Shown in pieces: positions 55,990 through 64,000 of a stretch of DNA of 64,000 bases. Positions within the stretch are counted from its first letter, which is position 1. The number at the start of each line of letters is the position of its first letter. A program made the position numbers and the translations under genes. The notes under the pieces were generated by a model. The model saw only the letters and a list, made by a program, of their open reading frames with translations. It had not been told where the DNA came from and searched no databases. Origin of the DNA: Pseudoalteromonas shioyasakiensis. GTDB lineage: Bacteria > Pseudomonadota > Gammaproteobacteria > Enterobacterales > Alteromonadaceae. The stretch covers positions 62,001 to 126,000 of the forward strand of contig NZ_LRUE01000012.1 of assembly GCF_001550135.1 (NCBI RefSeq). The letters are read 5' to 3'.

Positions 55990-57933
55990 ATGAAAACCTT
56001 ACTGAAAATCGTTGGTGTCATCTTCGTATTACTGATTGCATTGGTAGTCGCTGCACCATTCCTAATACCTACAGACGCGATATTTAATAAAGTATCGGAG
56101 CAAGTAGAACAAACCACAGGTCGTAGTCTGACTATTAATGGCGATAAAAAGCTGTCGGTATTTCCATCATTAAAACTCGAATTGAATGATGTGCACTTTG
56201 CCAATATGCAAACAGGCTCGCAAAAAGATATGGCAAGCATGCAGCAACTTGCTATCCGTATCCCGTGGATGTCGTTATTTGGCGGTGAGTTTAAGCTTGA
56301 TAAATTTGTGATTAACGAACCAACGATTTTGTTAGAAACCGATAAAAATGGTAAAGCAAACTGGCAACTATTTGATGCGGTTGCTGAGCAACCACAGACA
56401 GAGCAGCAAAAGAGTTCTGGCGCTGTTAACTTACCAGATAACTTTGATATCGAACTTGGTGAAGTAGCAATCTACGGTGGTACTTTCACTTATCTAGATG
56501 GCAAAACCGGGGCAAAGCAACAGATAAGCGATTTAGAATTAGCAATCTTATTACCTTCTCTTCGTAAGACCTTAGAATTAAAAGGCGGTATTACCTATAT
56601 GGGTGAGCGCTTTGATTTAGATGTCACGCTAGATACACCTGTTAAAGCGATTGAAGGCGAAACCTTTAATGTAAGCACTGAGGTTGATTCACGCTTAGTC
56701 GATTTGAATTTTAAAGGTGCAATTGCAGAAATGGGTAATGACGTGCAAGGGCTTCTTTCTGTCAGTGGTGACTCAGTAAAAAATATTGCGAGTTGGCAAG
56801 GTGTTGAGCTTAATGCAAAAGAAAATGCGTTTAATGCCTTTAATGTAAAGGGGTCAATGCACCTAAAAGGACAGCAGTTTAAGCTTACTGAGCTACTTGC
56901 CACCCTAGATGAGCTGCAAATTAAAGGTAAAAGCGATATTAAGCTTGGTGACCGCTTAGCTGTGAATGCCGATATTGATTTAGGCATGCTTGATTTAAAC
57001 CCTTACCTACCAGAGGGCGTAGCTAAAGAAGAACAAGCAGAGCCTGCAGCAGATGCGCCAGCACAACCAATTGTTTGGGATGATACTGCAATTGATATGA
57101 GCGGCTTAAATGCACTTGATGCAAATGTAGTCGTGCGTTCAAGTGGCTTACAAGCAAATGATATTACCCTTGGTGAAAACCAGTTAACGGTGAACCTAAA
57201 AAATGCAGTGGCTAAAATCAGTCTAGACAAGTTTGTTGCTTATGAGGGCAATGGTAAAGGTGTGATAACCGTTAACGCCAAGCAAACACCTTATAAAATT
57301 AGTACTAACTTTTCTTTAGATAAAATTGATGCGCAGCCATTGCTAACTGATGCGGCTGGTTTCGATAAGTTAATGGGTAAAGGTTCTCTAAACTGGGATC
57401 TAACGACCACAGGTCAAAGCCAAAAGAGCTTTATCAATGCTTTAAATGGTAAGTTAGGCTTTGAGTTTGCTGATGGTGCGGTAAAAGGTGCCAATATTGC
57501 AGAGATGGTTCGTAAAGCAAAAGAGCTAATCAAAGGTAACTTAAGCGCAGTATCAGAAGGTTTAGATACTGGCTTTGATAACTCACAGCAAACAGACTTC
57601 TCAGCATTGCAGGGTAGTTTTGTATTCACTAACGGTGTTGGTGAAAATAAAGACTTGTCACTACTTAGCCCACTTATTCGCATTACAGGCTCAGGTAAAG
57701 TTGATTTACCTATGACGAATGTAGACTATCGCTTAGTAACGGGGATAGTTGATTCAATCGAAGGGCAAGGCACGACAGATGACAGTACCGGCTTTAAAAT
57801 TCCACTGCGTATCAAAGGCCCATTCCATGATGTTGGTTATAGCTTAGATGTCAGTGATGCGGCGAAAGAAGAAGTCAAAGAAAAAGCCAAAGATAAAATT
57901 AAAGACAAGTTAAAAGGTCTATTTGGTAATTAA
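55990..57933 (+). CDS. AsmA-family protein
   Basis: A 647-residue envelope protein with one N-terminal membrane anchor (about 5-28) and a long periplasmic beta-rich region. It shows the AsmA pattern: INGDKKLSVFPSLKLELNDV near the start, WMSLFGGEFKLDKFVINEPT, and the C-terminal domain with GKGSLNWDLTTTGQ, LNGKLGFEFADGAVKGANIA and ending in a Lys-rich helix. AAGGA 5 bases upstream supports ATG 55990 over upstream in-frame codons. AsmA-like proteins form lipid-transport bridges between membranes. It directly precedes the spc operon, where the S10 operon is normally found. Confidence 0.9.
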   Translation: MKTLLKIVGVIFVLLIALVVAAPFLIPTDAIFNKVSEQVEQTTGRSLTINGDKKLSVFPSLKLELNDVHFANMQTGSQKDMASMQQLAIRIPWMSLFGGEFKLDKFVINEPTILLETDKNGKANWQLFDAVAEQPQTEQQKSSGAVNLPDNFDIELGEVAIYGGTFTYLDGKTGAKQQISDLELAILLPSLRKTLELKGGITYMGERFDLDVTLDTPVKAIEGETFNVSTEVDSRLVDLNFKGAIAEMGNDVQGLLSVSGDSVKNIASWQGVELNAKENAFNAFNVKGSMHLKGQQFKLTELLATLDELQIKGKSDIKLGDRLAVNADIDLGMLDLNPYLPEGVAKEEQAEPAADAPAQPIVWDDTAIDMSGLNALDANVVVRSSGLQANDITLGENQLTVNLKNAVAKISLDKFVAYEGNGKGVITVNAKQTPYKISTNFSLDKIDAQPLLTDAAGFDKLMGKGSLNWDLTTTGQSQKSFINALNGKLGFEFADGAVKGANIAEMVRKAKELIKGNLSAVSEGLDTGFDNSQQTDFSALQGSFVFTNGVGENKDLSLLSPLIRITGSGKVDLPMTNVDYRLVTGIVDSIEGQGTTDDSTGFKIPLRIKGPFHDVGYSLDVSDAAKEEVKEKAKDKIKDKLKGLFGN

Positions 57934-57954
57934 TAAAAATTTAATTAAAGTCAA

Positions 57955-57980
57955 AAACAGGGCGCATTTTCGCCCTGTTT
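57955..57980 (+). terminator. Terminator of the AsmA gene
   Basis: AAACAGGGCG (57955-57964) pairs perfectly with CGCCCTGTTT (57971-57980) across CATTTT and is followed by GTTTTAT. It separates asmA-type transcription from the ribosomal operon. Confidence 0.88.
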
Positions 57981-58067
57981 GTTTTATAATCAATAACATT
58001 ACAGCAAGCTGCTGTAATTCCTCAATGCAGGCATTACGATTAATTCCAAATTAATTAAAAAATAACC

Positions 58068-58110
58068 TACCACTTCCTTGCCATTGCTGCTACAATTGCC
58101 CGCCCTTAAG
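58068..58110 (+). promoter_or_regulatory. Tentative spc operon promoter
   Basis: TACAAT at 58091-58096 is a good -10 candidate and is followed by a GC-rich stretch (TGCCCGCCC), like the discriminator of stringently controlled ribosomal promoters. No good -35 at the proper distance is seen. A promoter must exist here because a terminator lies upstream of rplN. Confidence 0.35.
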
Positions 58111-58208
58111 AGACAACTTGCTTGTTTTTTGAGTGGAATTTAACCGAAATGTCTTGATTTTAAACAAAATTAAGGCGTGTTGTAATTTCTACACCGGAGG
58201 TCATTAAC

Positions 58209-58577
58209 ATGATCCAAATGCAAACTCAGCTGGACGTTGCTGATAACAGCGGCGCTCGCAAAGTGCAGTGTATTAAAGTCCTTGGCGGTTCGCACCGTCG
58301 CTATGCAGCGGTTGGCGATATCATCAAAGTTTCTGTAAAAGAAGCTATTCCTCGCGGTAAAGTGAAGAAAGGTGATGTTAAAAACGCGGTAGTTGTGCGT
58401 ACTAAAAAAGGCGTTCGTCGTCCGGACGGTTCTTTGATCCGTTTCGATAGCAATGCGGCTGTTATCTTAAACGATAACTTACAGCCAATTGGTACTCGTA
58501 TCTTCGGCCCTGTGACTCGTGAACTTCGTACTGAAAAGTTCATGAAAATCGTTTCACTAGCACCAGAAGTACTATAA
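58209..58577 (+). CDS. rplN: Large ribosomal protein uL14
   Basis: The 122-residue L14 of the large subunit; it contacts 16S rRNA at the subunit bridge. The start [21 protein letters not shown] and the segment [19 protein letters not shown] are typical. GGAGG precedes the ATG by 8 bases. It is the first gene of the spc operon here, as in E. coli, but the S10 operon is not upstream; a terminator and an AsmA gene are. Confidence 0.98.
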   Translation: MIQMQTQLDVADNSGARKVQCIKVLGGSHRRYAAVGDIIKVSVKEAIPRGKVKKGDVKNAVVVRTKKGVRRPDGSLIRFDSNAAVILNDNLQPIGTRIFGPVTRELRTEKFMKIVSLAPEVL

Positions 58578-58587
58578 GGAGTCTATC

Positions 58588-58902
58588 ATGGCAGCAAAAA
58601 TCCGTCGTGATGACGAAGTAATCGTACTAGCAGGCAAAGACAAAGGTAAGCGCGGTAAAGTGCTTTCAGTTGTTGCTGAATCTGGTCGAGTATTTGTCGA
58701 AGGCATCAACTTAATCAAGAAGCACCAAAAGCCTGTTCCTCAGTTGAACCAAGCTGGCGGTATTGTTGAGAAAGAAGCGTCTATCGACGTATCAAACGTT
58801 GCGATCTACAACTCGGAAACGGGTAAAGCAGATCGTGTAGGTTTCAAGATTGAAGATGGTAAGAAATTACGTATCTTTAAATCTACTGGTAAAACTATCT
58901 AA
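58588..58902 (+). CDS. rplX: Large ribosomal protein uL24
   Basis: The 104-residue L24, an early assembly protein of the 50S subunit. The N-terminal KOW motif is visible ([17 protein letters not shown]). It follows rplN by 10 bases and precedes rplE by 16 bases in the operon. Confidence 0.98.
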   Translation: MAAKIRRDDEVIVLAGKDKGKRGKVLSVVAESGRVFVEGINLIKKHQKPVPQLNQAGGIVEKEASIDVSNVAIYNSETGKADRVGFKIEDGKKLRIFKSTGKTI

Positions 58903-58918
58903 TAGTTGGAGTAGAATG

Positions 58919-59458
58919 ATGGCGAAACTGCATGAAGTATATAAAGACAAAGTAGTTGCTGAGCTTCAAGAGAAGTTTGGTTTCAGCTCTGTCATGCAAG
59001 TCCCTCAGATCGAAAAGATCACATTAAACATGGGTGTGGGCGAAGCTCTAGCTGACAAGAAGATCCTAGATAACGCTGTTGCGGATCTAGAAGCAATCTC
59101 TGGTCAGAAACCTCTAATCACTAAAGCACGCAAATCAGTTGCTGGCTTCAAAGTGCGTGAAGGTTACCCAATTGGTTGTAAAGTAACCCTACGTGGCGAG
59201 CGTATGTGGGACTTTTTTGAGCGTTTGGTTTCAATCGCTATCCCACGTATCCGTGACTTCCGTGGTGTAAGTGCTAAGTCTTTTGATGGACGTGGTAACT
59301 ACAGCATGGGCGTACGTGAGCAAATCATCTTCCCAGAAATCGATTATGATAAAGTAGACCGTGTTCGCGGTATGGATATCACAATCACTACTTCTGCGAA
59401 AACAGATGATGAAGGCCGTGCGTTGTTAGAAGCGTTTAACTTCCCATTCAAGAAATAA
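58919..59458 (+). CDS. rplE: Large ribosomal protein uL5
   Basis: The 179-residue L5, which binds 5S rRNA and sits at the central protuberance. [13 protein letters not shown] and [20 protein letters not shown] are diagnostic. Two ATGs are adjacent (58916 and 58919); 58919 gives the standard start MAKLH, with GGAG about 8 bases upstream. In E. coli the messenger region around this start binds S8 to control the operon; the same arrangement is plausible here but I did not fold it. Confidence 0.98.
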   Translation: MAKLHEVYKDKVVAELQEKFGFSSVMQVPQIEKITLNMGVGEALADKKILDNAVADLEAISGQKPLITKARKSVAGFKVREGYPIGCKVTLRGERMWDFFERLVSIAIPRIRDFRGVSAKSFDGRGNYSMGVREQIIFPEIDYDKVDRVRGMDITITTSAKTDDEGRALLEAFNFPFKK

Positions 59459-59468
59459 GGGTAGGGTT

Positions 59469-59774
59469 ATGGCAAAGAATTCTATGAAAGCGCGCGAAGC
59501 AAAGCGTGCGAAATTAGTTGCTCAGTTCGCTGAAAAGCGTGCGGCACTAAAAGCTATCATCAGTGATGTTAATACATCTGACGATGATCGTTGGGACGCG
59601 GTATTAAAGCTACAAGCTTTACCACGTGATTCTAGCTCTTCACGTCAACGTAATCGTTGTAACGTTACGGGCCGCCCACATGGTTACCTTCGCAAATTCG
59701 GCATGAGCCGTATCAAAGTTCGCGAAGCAGCTATGCGCGGTGAAATTCCTGGCCTTAAAAAGGCTAGCTGGTAA
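59469..59774 (+). CDS. rpsN: Small ribosomal protein uS14, zinc-independent type
   Basis: The 101-residue S14 of the 30S head. It is the long form and lacks the Cys-X2-Cys zinc pairs of the short form; only one cysteine ([12 protein letters not shown]) is present in the conserved segment. It lies 10 bases after rplE. Confidence 0.98.
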   Translation: MAKNSMKAREAKRAKLVAQFAEKRAALKAIISDVNTSDDDRWDAVLKLQALPRDSSSSRQRNRCNVTGRPHGYLRKFGMSRIKVREAAMRGEIPGLKKASW

Positions 59775-59795
59775 TAGTATCACGGGAGTAAGACT

Positions 59796-60188
59796 ATGAG
59801 CTTGCAAGATCCTATTGCGGATTTGTTTACACGTATCCGTAACGGTCAGTCAGCGAAGAAAGTATCAGTAACGATGCCAACTTCAAAACTGAAAGTAGCA
59901 GTAGCTAAAGTATTAAAAGATGAAGGTTATATCGCAGATTACGCTGTAAGCGGTGAAGCGAAGCCTGAGCTTTCTATCGATTTAAAATATTTCGAAGGCA
60001 AAGCTGTTATTGAAAATATCCAGCGTGTTAGCCGCCCTGGTCTACGTATCTATAAGAAACGTGACGAATTACCAAAGGTAATGGGTGGTCTTGGTATCGC
60101 TATCGTATCAACTTCTAAAGGCCTAATGACAGACCGCGCAGCACGTAGTGCCGGCGTTGGTGGTGAGATCATTGGCTTTGTAGCTTAA
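59796..60188 (+). CDS. rpsH: Small ribosomal protein uS8
   Basis: The 130-residue S8, which binds the central domain of 16S rRNA and in E. coli is the translational repressor of the spc operon. [18 protein letters not shown] and [20 protein letters not shown] are characteristic. It follows rpsN by 21 bases. Confidence 0.98.
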   Translation: MSLQDPIADLFTRIRNGQSAKKVSVTMPTSKLKVAVAKVLKDEGYIADYAVSGEAKPELSIDLKYFEGKAVIENIQRVSRPGLRIYKKRDELPKVMGGLGIAIVSTSKGLMTDRAARSAGVGGEIIGFVA

Positions 60189-60201
60189 TCGGAGGGGAAC
60201 T

Positions 60202-60735
60202 ATGTCTCGCATAGCAAAGGCACCAATCAATGTTCCTGCCGGTGTAGAAGTTACATTAAAAGGCCAGGACATCACAGTTAAAGGCAAAAACGGTGAATTA
60301 ACTCGTACTATCAACGACGCTGTTGAAGTACAAGTTAACGACAACGTTATTACAACTTTACCTCGTGAAGGCGTAGCTAATGCATGGGCACAAGCAGGTA
60401 CTGCTCGCGCTCTAATCAACAACATGGTTGTTGGTACGCATGAAGGTTACGAGAAGAAACTTCAGTTAGTAGGTGTTGGTTACCGTGCAGCAGCTAAGGG
60501 CAAAGTATTAGACTTAACTCTTGGTTTCTCACACCCAGTGAATTTCGAAGTACCAGAAGGTATTACGATTGAAACACCAAGCCAAACAGAAGTTCTAGTT
60601 AAGGGCGTAGACAAGCAGTTAGTTGGTCAAACAGCTGCTAACATCCGTGCATACCGTAAACCTGAGCCTTATAAAGGTAAAGGTGTTCGTTACGCGGACG
60701 AGAATGTACGCCGTAAAGAGGCTAAGAAGAAGTAA
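60202..60735 (+). CDS. rplF: Large ribosomal protein uL6
   Basis: The 177-residue L6 with its two similar domains; the C-terminal [18 protein letters not shown] is diagnostic. GGAGG lies about 9 bases before the start. It is in operon with rpsH and rplR. Confidence 0.98.
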   Translation: MSRIAKAPINVPAGVEVTLKGQDITVKGKNGELTRTINDAVEVQVNDNVITTLPREGVANAWAQAGTARALINNMVVGTHEGYEKKLQLVGVGYRAAAKGKVLDLTLGFSHPVNFEVPEGITIETPSQTEVLVKGVDKQLVGQTAANIRAYRKPEPYKGKGVRYADENVRRKEAKKK

Positions 60736-60744
60736 GGTAAGACG

Positions 60745-61095
60745 ATGGATAAAAAAACAGCTCGTCTACGTCGTGCTAAACGCACTCGTAGAAATTATAT
60801 TGAACAAGGCACAACGCGTCTTGTTATCCACCGCACGCCACGTCACATTTACGCTCAAGTAGTTACTGCTGAGGGTACTGTACTGGCTGCTGCTTCTACT
60901 GTTGAAAAAGCAATTAGCGAAACAGTTAAAGGCACAGGTAACGTTGCAGCTGCTCAAGCAGTTGGTAAAGCGGTTGCTGAACGTGCAGCTGACAAAGGCA
61001 TCGAAAAGATTGCTTTTGATCGCAGTGGCTTTAAATATCACGGCCGTGTGAAGGCGCTTGCTGATGCAGCGCGTGAAGCCGGTCTGCAATTCTAG
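60745..61095 (+). CDS. rplR: Large ribosomal protein uL18
   Basis: The 116-residue L18, a 5S rRNA-binding protein. The basic N-terminus ([15 protein letters not shown]), the [11 protein letters not shown] segment and the C-terminal [20 protein letters not shown] are typical. It lies 9 bases after rplF. Confidence 0.98.
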   Translation: MDKKTARLRRAKRTRRNYIEQGTTRLVIHRTPRHIYAQVVTAEGTVLAAASTVEKAISETVKGTGNVAAAQAVGKAVAERAADKGIEKIAFDRSGFKYHGRVKALADAAREAGLQF

Positions 61096-61104
61096 GAGTA
61101 GACA

Positions 61105-61611
61105 ATGGCTAACGTAGAAGCAAAGCAACAACAGCCTGATTTGGCTGAAAAGCTAATCGCGGTAAACCGTGTGTCTAAAGTGGTTAAAGGTGGTCGTATC
61201 TTTAGCTTCACTGCACTAACAGTAGTTGGTGACGGCGCAGGTAAAGTAGGTTTTGGTTATGGTAAAGCACGTGAAGTTCCAGCTGCTATTCAAAAAGCAA
61301 TGGAAAAAGCACGTCGCAACATGATCAGTGTAGACCTTAACGGTAACACGCTACAGCACCCAATCAAGGGTCGCCACGCGGGTTCTAAAGTATACATGCA
61401 GCCTGCTTCTGAAGGTACAGGTATCATCGCCGGTGGTGCGATGCGTGCAGTACTAGAAGTAACTGGTGTACAGAACGTATTGTCAAAAGCATACGGTTCA
61501 ACTAACCCGATCAACATCGTTCGTGCAACGATTGCTGCTCTAGAGAACATGAACTCTCCAGAGTCAATCGCTGCTAAACGTGGTCTTAGCGTTGACGAAA
61601 TCACGGGGTAA
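61105..61611 (+). CDS. rpsE: Small ribosomal protein uS5
   Basis: The 168-residue S5, involved in decoding accuracy. The double-stranded RNA-binding N-domain has [20 protein letters not shown], and the C-domain has [23 protein letters not shown] precedes the start. It is in the conserved order rplR-rpsE-rpmD. Confidence 0.98.
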   Translation: MANVEAKQQQPDLAEKLIAVNRVSKVVKGGRIFSFTALTVVGDGAGKVGFGYGKAREVPAAIQKAMEKARRNMISVDLNGNTLQHPIKGRHAGSKVYMQPASEGTGIIAGGAMRAVLEVTGVQNVLSKAYGSTNPINIVRATIAALENMNSPESIAAKRGLSVDEITG

Positions 61612-61614
61612 ACC

Positions 61615-61797
61615 ATGGCTAATAAAACTGTAAAAGTAACACAAGTAAAGAGCTCTATCGGTCGTTTACCGAAGCATAAAGCTACATTACGCGGTCTTGG
61701 TCTACGTCGTATCAATCACACTGTTGAGTTAGAAGACACAGCATGTGTGCGTGGTATGATTAACCAAGTTTCTTACATGGTAAAGGTTGAGGGTTAA
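61615..61797 (+). CDS. rpmD: Large ribosomal protein uL30
   Basis: The 60-residue L30. [20 protein letters not shown] and [16 protein letters not shown] are diagnostic. It begins 3 bases after the rpsE stop. Confidence 0.98.
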   Translation: MANKTVKVTQVKSSIGRLPKHKATLRGLGLRRINHTVELEDTACVRGMINQVSYMVKVEG

Positions 61798-61801
61798 TTC
61801 G

Positions 61802-62236
61802 ATGCATTTGAATACACTTTCACCTGCTGCTGGTGCAAAAACTGAAAAGAAACGTCTAGGTCGTGGTATTGGTTCTGGTCTTGGTAAGACTGGTGGCCGT
61901 GGTCATAAAGGCCAAAAATCACGTTCTGGCGGTAAAGTACGCGTTGGTTTCGAAGGCGGTCAAATGCCTATGCAACGTCGTCTACCTAAATTTGGTTTCA
62001 CTTCACGTAAATCATTAGTATCTACTGAAGTTAACCTTTTTGAAATCGCTAAAGTTGAAGGCGATGTAGTAGACGTAAACGCGTTACAAGCAGCTGGTCT
62101 AGTTAAAAAGAACATCCAGTTCGTTAAAGTAGTTAAATCTGGCGAAGTTTCACGCGCAGTTACCGTTAAAGGTCTTAAAGTGACTAAAGGTGCTCGCGAA
62201 GCTATCGAAGCTGCCGGAGGCAAGGTAGAAGACTAA
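61802..62236 (+). CDS. rplO: Large ribosomal protein uL15
   Basis: The 144-residue L15. The glycine-rich basic N-terminus ([19 protein letters not shown]) and [17 protein letters not shown] are typical. ATG 61802 gives the standard start MHLNTLSPA and the E. coli length. It lies 4 bases after the rpmD stop and 10 before secY. Confidence 0.98.
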   Translation: MHLNTLSPAAGAKTEKKRLGRGIGSGLGKTGGRGHKGQKSRSGGKVRVGFEGGQMPMQRRLPKFGFTSRKSLVSTEVNLFEIAKVEGDVVDVNALQAAGLVKKNIQFVKVVKSGEVSRAVTVKGLKVTKGAREAIEAAGGKVED

Positions 62237-62246
62237 GGAAGTACTA

Positions 62247-63575
62247 ATGGCTAAACCAGGTCAAGATATGAAAAGTGCACAAAGTGGGCTTTCGGAATTG
62301 AAGCGTCGATTACTATTTGTATTAGGTGCTATCATTATTTACCGTCTAGGTTCATTCGTGCCGATCCCTGGGATTGACGCCGCTGTACTTGCCGATTTCT
62401 TCGAGCAACAAAAGGGCACCATTGTTGAAATGTTTAACATGTTCAGCGGTGGTGCGCTTGAGCGAGCTTCAGTGTTAGCACTGGGTATTATGCCGTACAT
62501 CTCGGCTTCGATTATTACGCAACTATTAACGCATATGTATCCGCCGTTTATAGAGCTTAAGAAAGAAGGTGAGCAAGGGCGTAAGAAAATTAGCCAGTAC
62601 ACACGCTACGGCACGCTTGTGCTTGCTACAATCCAATCAATCGGTATTGCTACTAGCTTACCGGGCATGATGGACGGGTTAGTTGTTAACCCTGGTATCG
62701 GTTTCTACTTCACTGCTGTAGTGAGTTTAGTAACTGGTACTATGTTCCTAATGTGGTTGGGCGAACAAATTACAGAACGTGGTATCGGTAACGGTATCTC
62801 AGTTCTGATTTTTGTTGGTATCGTAGCTAACCTGCCGTCTGCTATTGGTTCGACAGCCGAAATGGCGCGCCAAGGTGATCTGAATGTACTTGTACTGTTA
62901 TTGATTGCTGTAATCGTATTCGCTGTTACTTACTTAGTTGTATTCTTTGAACGTGGCCAACGTCGTATCGTTGTTAACTACGCAAAGCGTCAACAAGGTC
63001 GTCAGGTATTTGCTGCTCAAAGCACGCACTTACCACTGAAAGTAAACATGGCGGGTGTTATTCCACCAATCTTCGCTAGCAGTATAATTCTGTTCCCTGG
63101 TACAATTGCAAGCTGGTTCGGCCAGGGTGAAGGTCCGGTCGCTGATGTGCTACAAGCAATCGCTACAACGTTGACTCCAGGTCAACCTTTATATGCGATG
63201 GTTTTAGCTGCGGCTATTATCTTCTTCTGCTTTTTCTACACCGCGTTGGTATTTAACCCGCGTGAAACAGCAGATAACCTGAAAAAATCTGGCGCATTTA
63301 TCCCAGGTATTCGTCCAGGTGAGCAGACATCTAAATACATTGATAAAGTGATGACACGCCTGACATTGGCAGGTGCTTTGTATATAACCTTTATCTGTCT
63401 GGTGCCCGAATTCATGACTATGGCATGGCAAACGCCATTCTATTTCGGCGGTACATCAATTTTGATTATCGTTGTTGTAATCATGGACTTTATGGCACAA
63501 GTACAGACGCATCTGATGTCACATCAGTATGATTCTGTGCTGAAAAAAGCAAACCTTAAAGGCTACGGTCGATAA
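62247..63575 (+). CDS. secY: Protein translocase subunit SecY
   Basis: The 442-residue core of the SecYEG channel in the inner membrane, with ten hydrophobic segments. The plug region ([20 protein letters not shown]), the loop [19 protein letters not shown] and the cytoplasmic [19 protein letters not shown] are diagnostic. It is in the usual place between rplO and rpmJ. Confidence 0.98.
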   Translation: MAKPGQDMKSAQSGLSELKRRLLFVLGAIIIYRLGSFVPIPGIDAAVLADFFEQQKGTIVEMFNMFSGGALERASVLALGIMPYISASIITQLLTHMYPPFIELKKEGEQGRKKISQYTRYGTLVLATIQSIGIATSLPGMMDGLVVNPGIGFYFTAVVSLVTGTMFLMWLGEQITERGIGNGISVLIFVGIVANLPSAIGSTAEMARQGDLNVLVLLLIAVIVFAVTYLVVFFERGQRRIVVNYAKRQQGRQVFAAQSTHLPLKVNMAGVIPPIFASSIILFPGTIASWFGQGEGPVADVLQAIATTLTPGQPLYAMVLAAAIIFFCFFYTALVFNPRETADNLKKSGAFIPGIRPGEQTSKYIDKVMTRLTLAGALYITFICLVPEFMTMAWQTPFYFGGTSILIIVVVIMDFMAQVQTHLMSHQYDSVLKKANLKGYGR

Positions 63576-63597
63576 GGTCATTTTACGGAGTTGAGCA

Positions 63598-63711
63598 ATG
63601 AAAGTACGTGCTTCCGTTAAGAAAATATGCCGTAACTGTAAAGTTATTAAACGTGCTGGTGTAGTACGCGTAATTTGCAGTGAGCCTAAGCACAAGCAAA
63701 GGCAAGGCTAA
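63598..63711 (+). CDS. rpmJ: Large ribosomal protein bL36, zinc-binding type
   Basis: A 37-residue protein, too short for ordinary gene-length cutoffs. The zinc ligands Cys11, Cys14, Cys27 and His32 are all present ([10 protein letters not shown] and [14 protein letters not shown]), so this is the zinc-containing form. CGGAG lies about 8 bases before ATG 63598. It ends the spc operon. Confidence 0.97.
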   Translation: MKVRASVKKICRNCKVIKRAGVVRVICSEPKHKQRQG

Positions 63712-63724
63712 TTAAACAGTCGTG

Positions 63725-63756
63725 CAGGCTGAGTTATTTACTCGGCCTGTGTTTTT
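63725..63756 (+). terminator. Hairpin after rpmJ
   Basis: CAGGCTGAG (63725-63733) pairs with CTCGGCCTG (63741-63749) with one T-G pair, and TGTTTTTAG follows. It could end the spc transcript or attenuate read-through into the alpha operon. Confidence 0.6.
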
Positions 63757-63759
63757 AGT

Positions 63760-63842
63760 TGTGATTTGGTCTTCGTTTGAGTATCCTTACGGGCTTTTCA
63801 AACAGATGATTACCAAATTCAAATATAGGAGATGTGTTAGTG
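63760..63842 (+). promoter_or_regulatory. Alpha operon leader (S4-binding ribosome-binding-site element)
   Basis: The stretch before rpsM resembles the E. coli alpha operon leader (TATCCT, ACGGGCTTTTCA and TAGGAG in the same order). Nested stems are present: ATTTGGT (63764-63770) with ACCAAAT (63812-63818), and GTTTGA (63775-63780) with TCAAAC (63798-63803). In E. coli the leader forms a pseudoknot bound by S4 to stop translation of rpsM. Confidence 0.75.
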
Positions 63843-64000
63843 GCCCGTATCGCTGGCATTAACGTCCCTGATCATAAACATGCAGTTATCGGTTTAACTG
63901 CTATTTATGGCATAGGTAAGACTCGCTCTAAGGAAATCTTAGCAGCGACTGGTATCGCCGAGACCACAAAAATCGGTGAACTTTCAGACGAAACACTTGA
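63840..64000 (+). CDS. rpsM: Small ribosomal protein uS13, 5' part
   Basis: The first gene of the alpha operon, cut by the window end after about 53 codons. [20 protein letters not shown] and [12 protein letters not shown] are diagnostic of S13, a 30S head protein contacting the P-site tRNA. It starts with GTG at 63840, as in E. coli, with AGGAG about 8 bases upstream. Confidence 0.97.
   Translation, partial: MARIAGINVPDHKHAVIGLTAIYGIGKTRSKEILAATGIAETTKIGELSDETL

Noticed and set aside
1..64000. Mobile elements, prophage, CRISPR array, tRNA or rRNA genes
   Set aside because: No transposase, integrase, terminal inverted repeats, spaced direct repeats or tRNA-like cloverleaf sequences were recognised while reading both strands. 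A covariance-model scan would be needed to exclude a small RNA.

Overview
The window looks like a chromosomal segment of a marine gammaproteobacterium, most likely Pseudoalteromonas or a close relative in the Alteromonadales. The sequence is moderately AT-rich. The ompR-envZ/greB/tex neighbourhood and the spc ribosomal operon are gammaproteobacterial. The accessory genes (large secreted S8 peptidase, TonB-receptor starch locus, GH97, PhoD, TorF-type porin, 4-gene ABC/Yip1 cluster) fit a particle-degrading marine heterotroph. No tRNA, rRNA, insertion sequence, prophage or CRISPR array was seen, and no gene-free stretch exceeds 300 bases.

Layout. 1-5.8 kb: the end of an outer-membrane barrel gene and a 1675-residue secreted subtilase. 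5.9-12.1 kb: tex, a CBS protein, a small exported protein and greB on the minus strand, divergent from ompR-envZ. 12.2-14.3 kb: a GH97 alpha-glucosidase, divergent from a cupredoxin-like protein, an outer-membrane barrel and a chemoreceptor (14.4-17.9 kb). 18-21 kb: divergent speE and speA (polyamine synthesis). 21-24 kb: two tandem YihG-type acyltransferases and a YbdG-type mechanosensitive channel. 24-29.9 kb: ChrA transporter, solute-binding protein, OmpA-like lipoprotein, ABC exporter, and a small DUF3224-DUF4177-LysE operon. 30-37.3 kb: TonB-dependent receptor and a surface-type pullulanase lipoprotein. 37.4-39.7 kb: PH-domain membrane protein and a Tat-exported PhoD. 39.8-45.1 kb: DUF2892 and rhodanese genes divergent from an ArsR-type regulator that leads into an RND permease and its adaptor. 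45.1-47.9 kb: nitroreductase, YfeK-like protein, EEP hydrolase and two Bor/Iss-like lipoproteins. 47.9-51.7 kb: MacAB-like efflux genes plus a Yip1 protein. 51.9-57.9 kb: aldo/keto reductase, TorF porin, an unrecognised 388-residue protein, a small XRE regulator with a membrane protein, and an AsmA protein. 58.2-64 kb: rplN to rpmJ (spc operon with secY), then the start of the alpha operon (rpsM).

Three regulatory patterns were read directly from the DNA. (1) An identical 14-bp near-palindrome lies over the putative -35 of both the GH97 gene and the TonB receptor-pullulanase genes, which are 15.6 kb apart. This implies one starch/maltodextrin regulon. (2) The ArsR protein has two cysteines 66 residues apart, as in persulfide sensors of the BigR/SqrR/HlyU/YgaV group. 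It sits next to AT-rich inverted repeats, between a split YgaP-like pair and an RND pump. (3) Three copies of a 19-bp operator-like sequence lie upstream of the membrane protein-XRE pair. The spc operon is also not preceded by the S10 operon, its usual neighbour; an AsmA gene is there instead.
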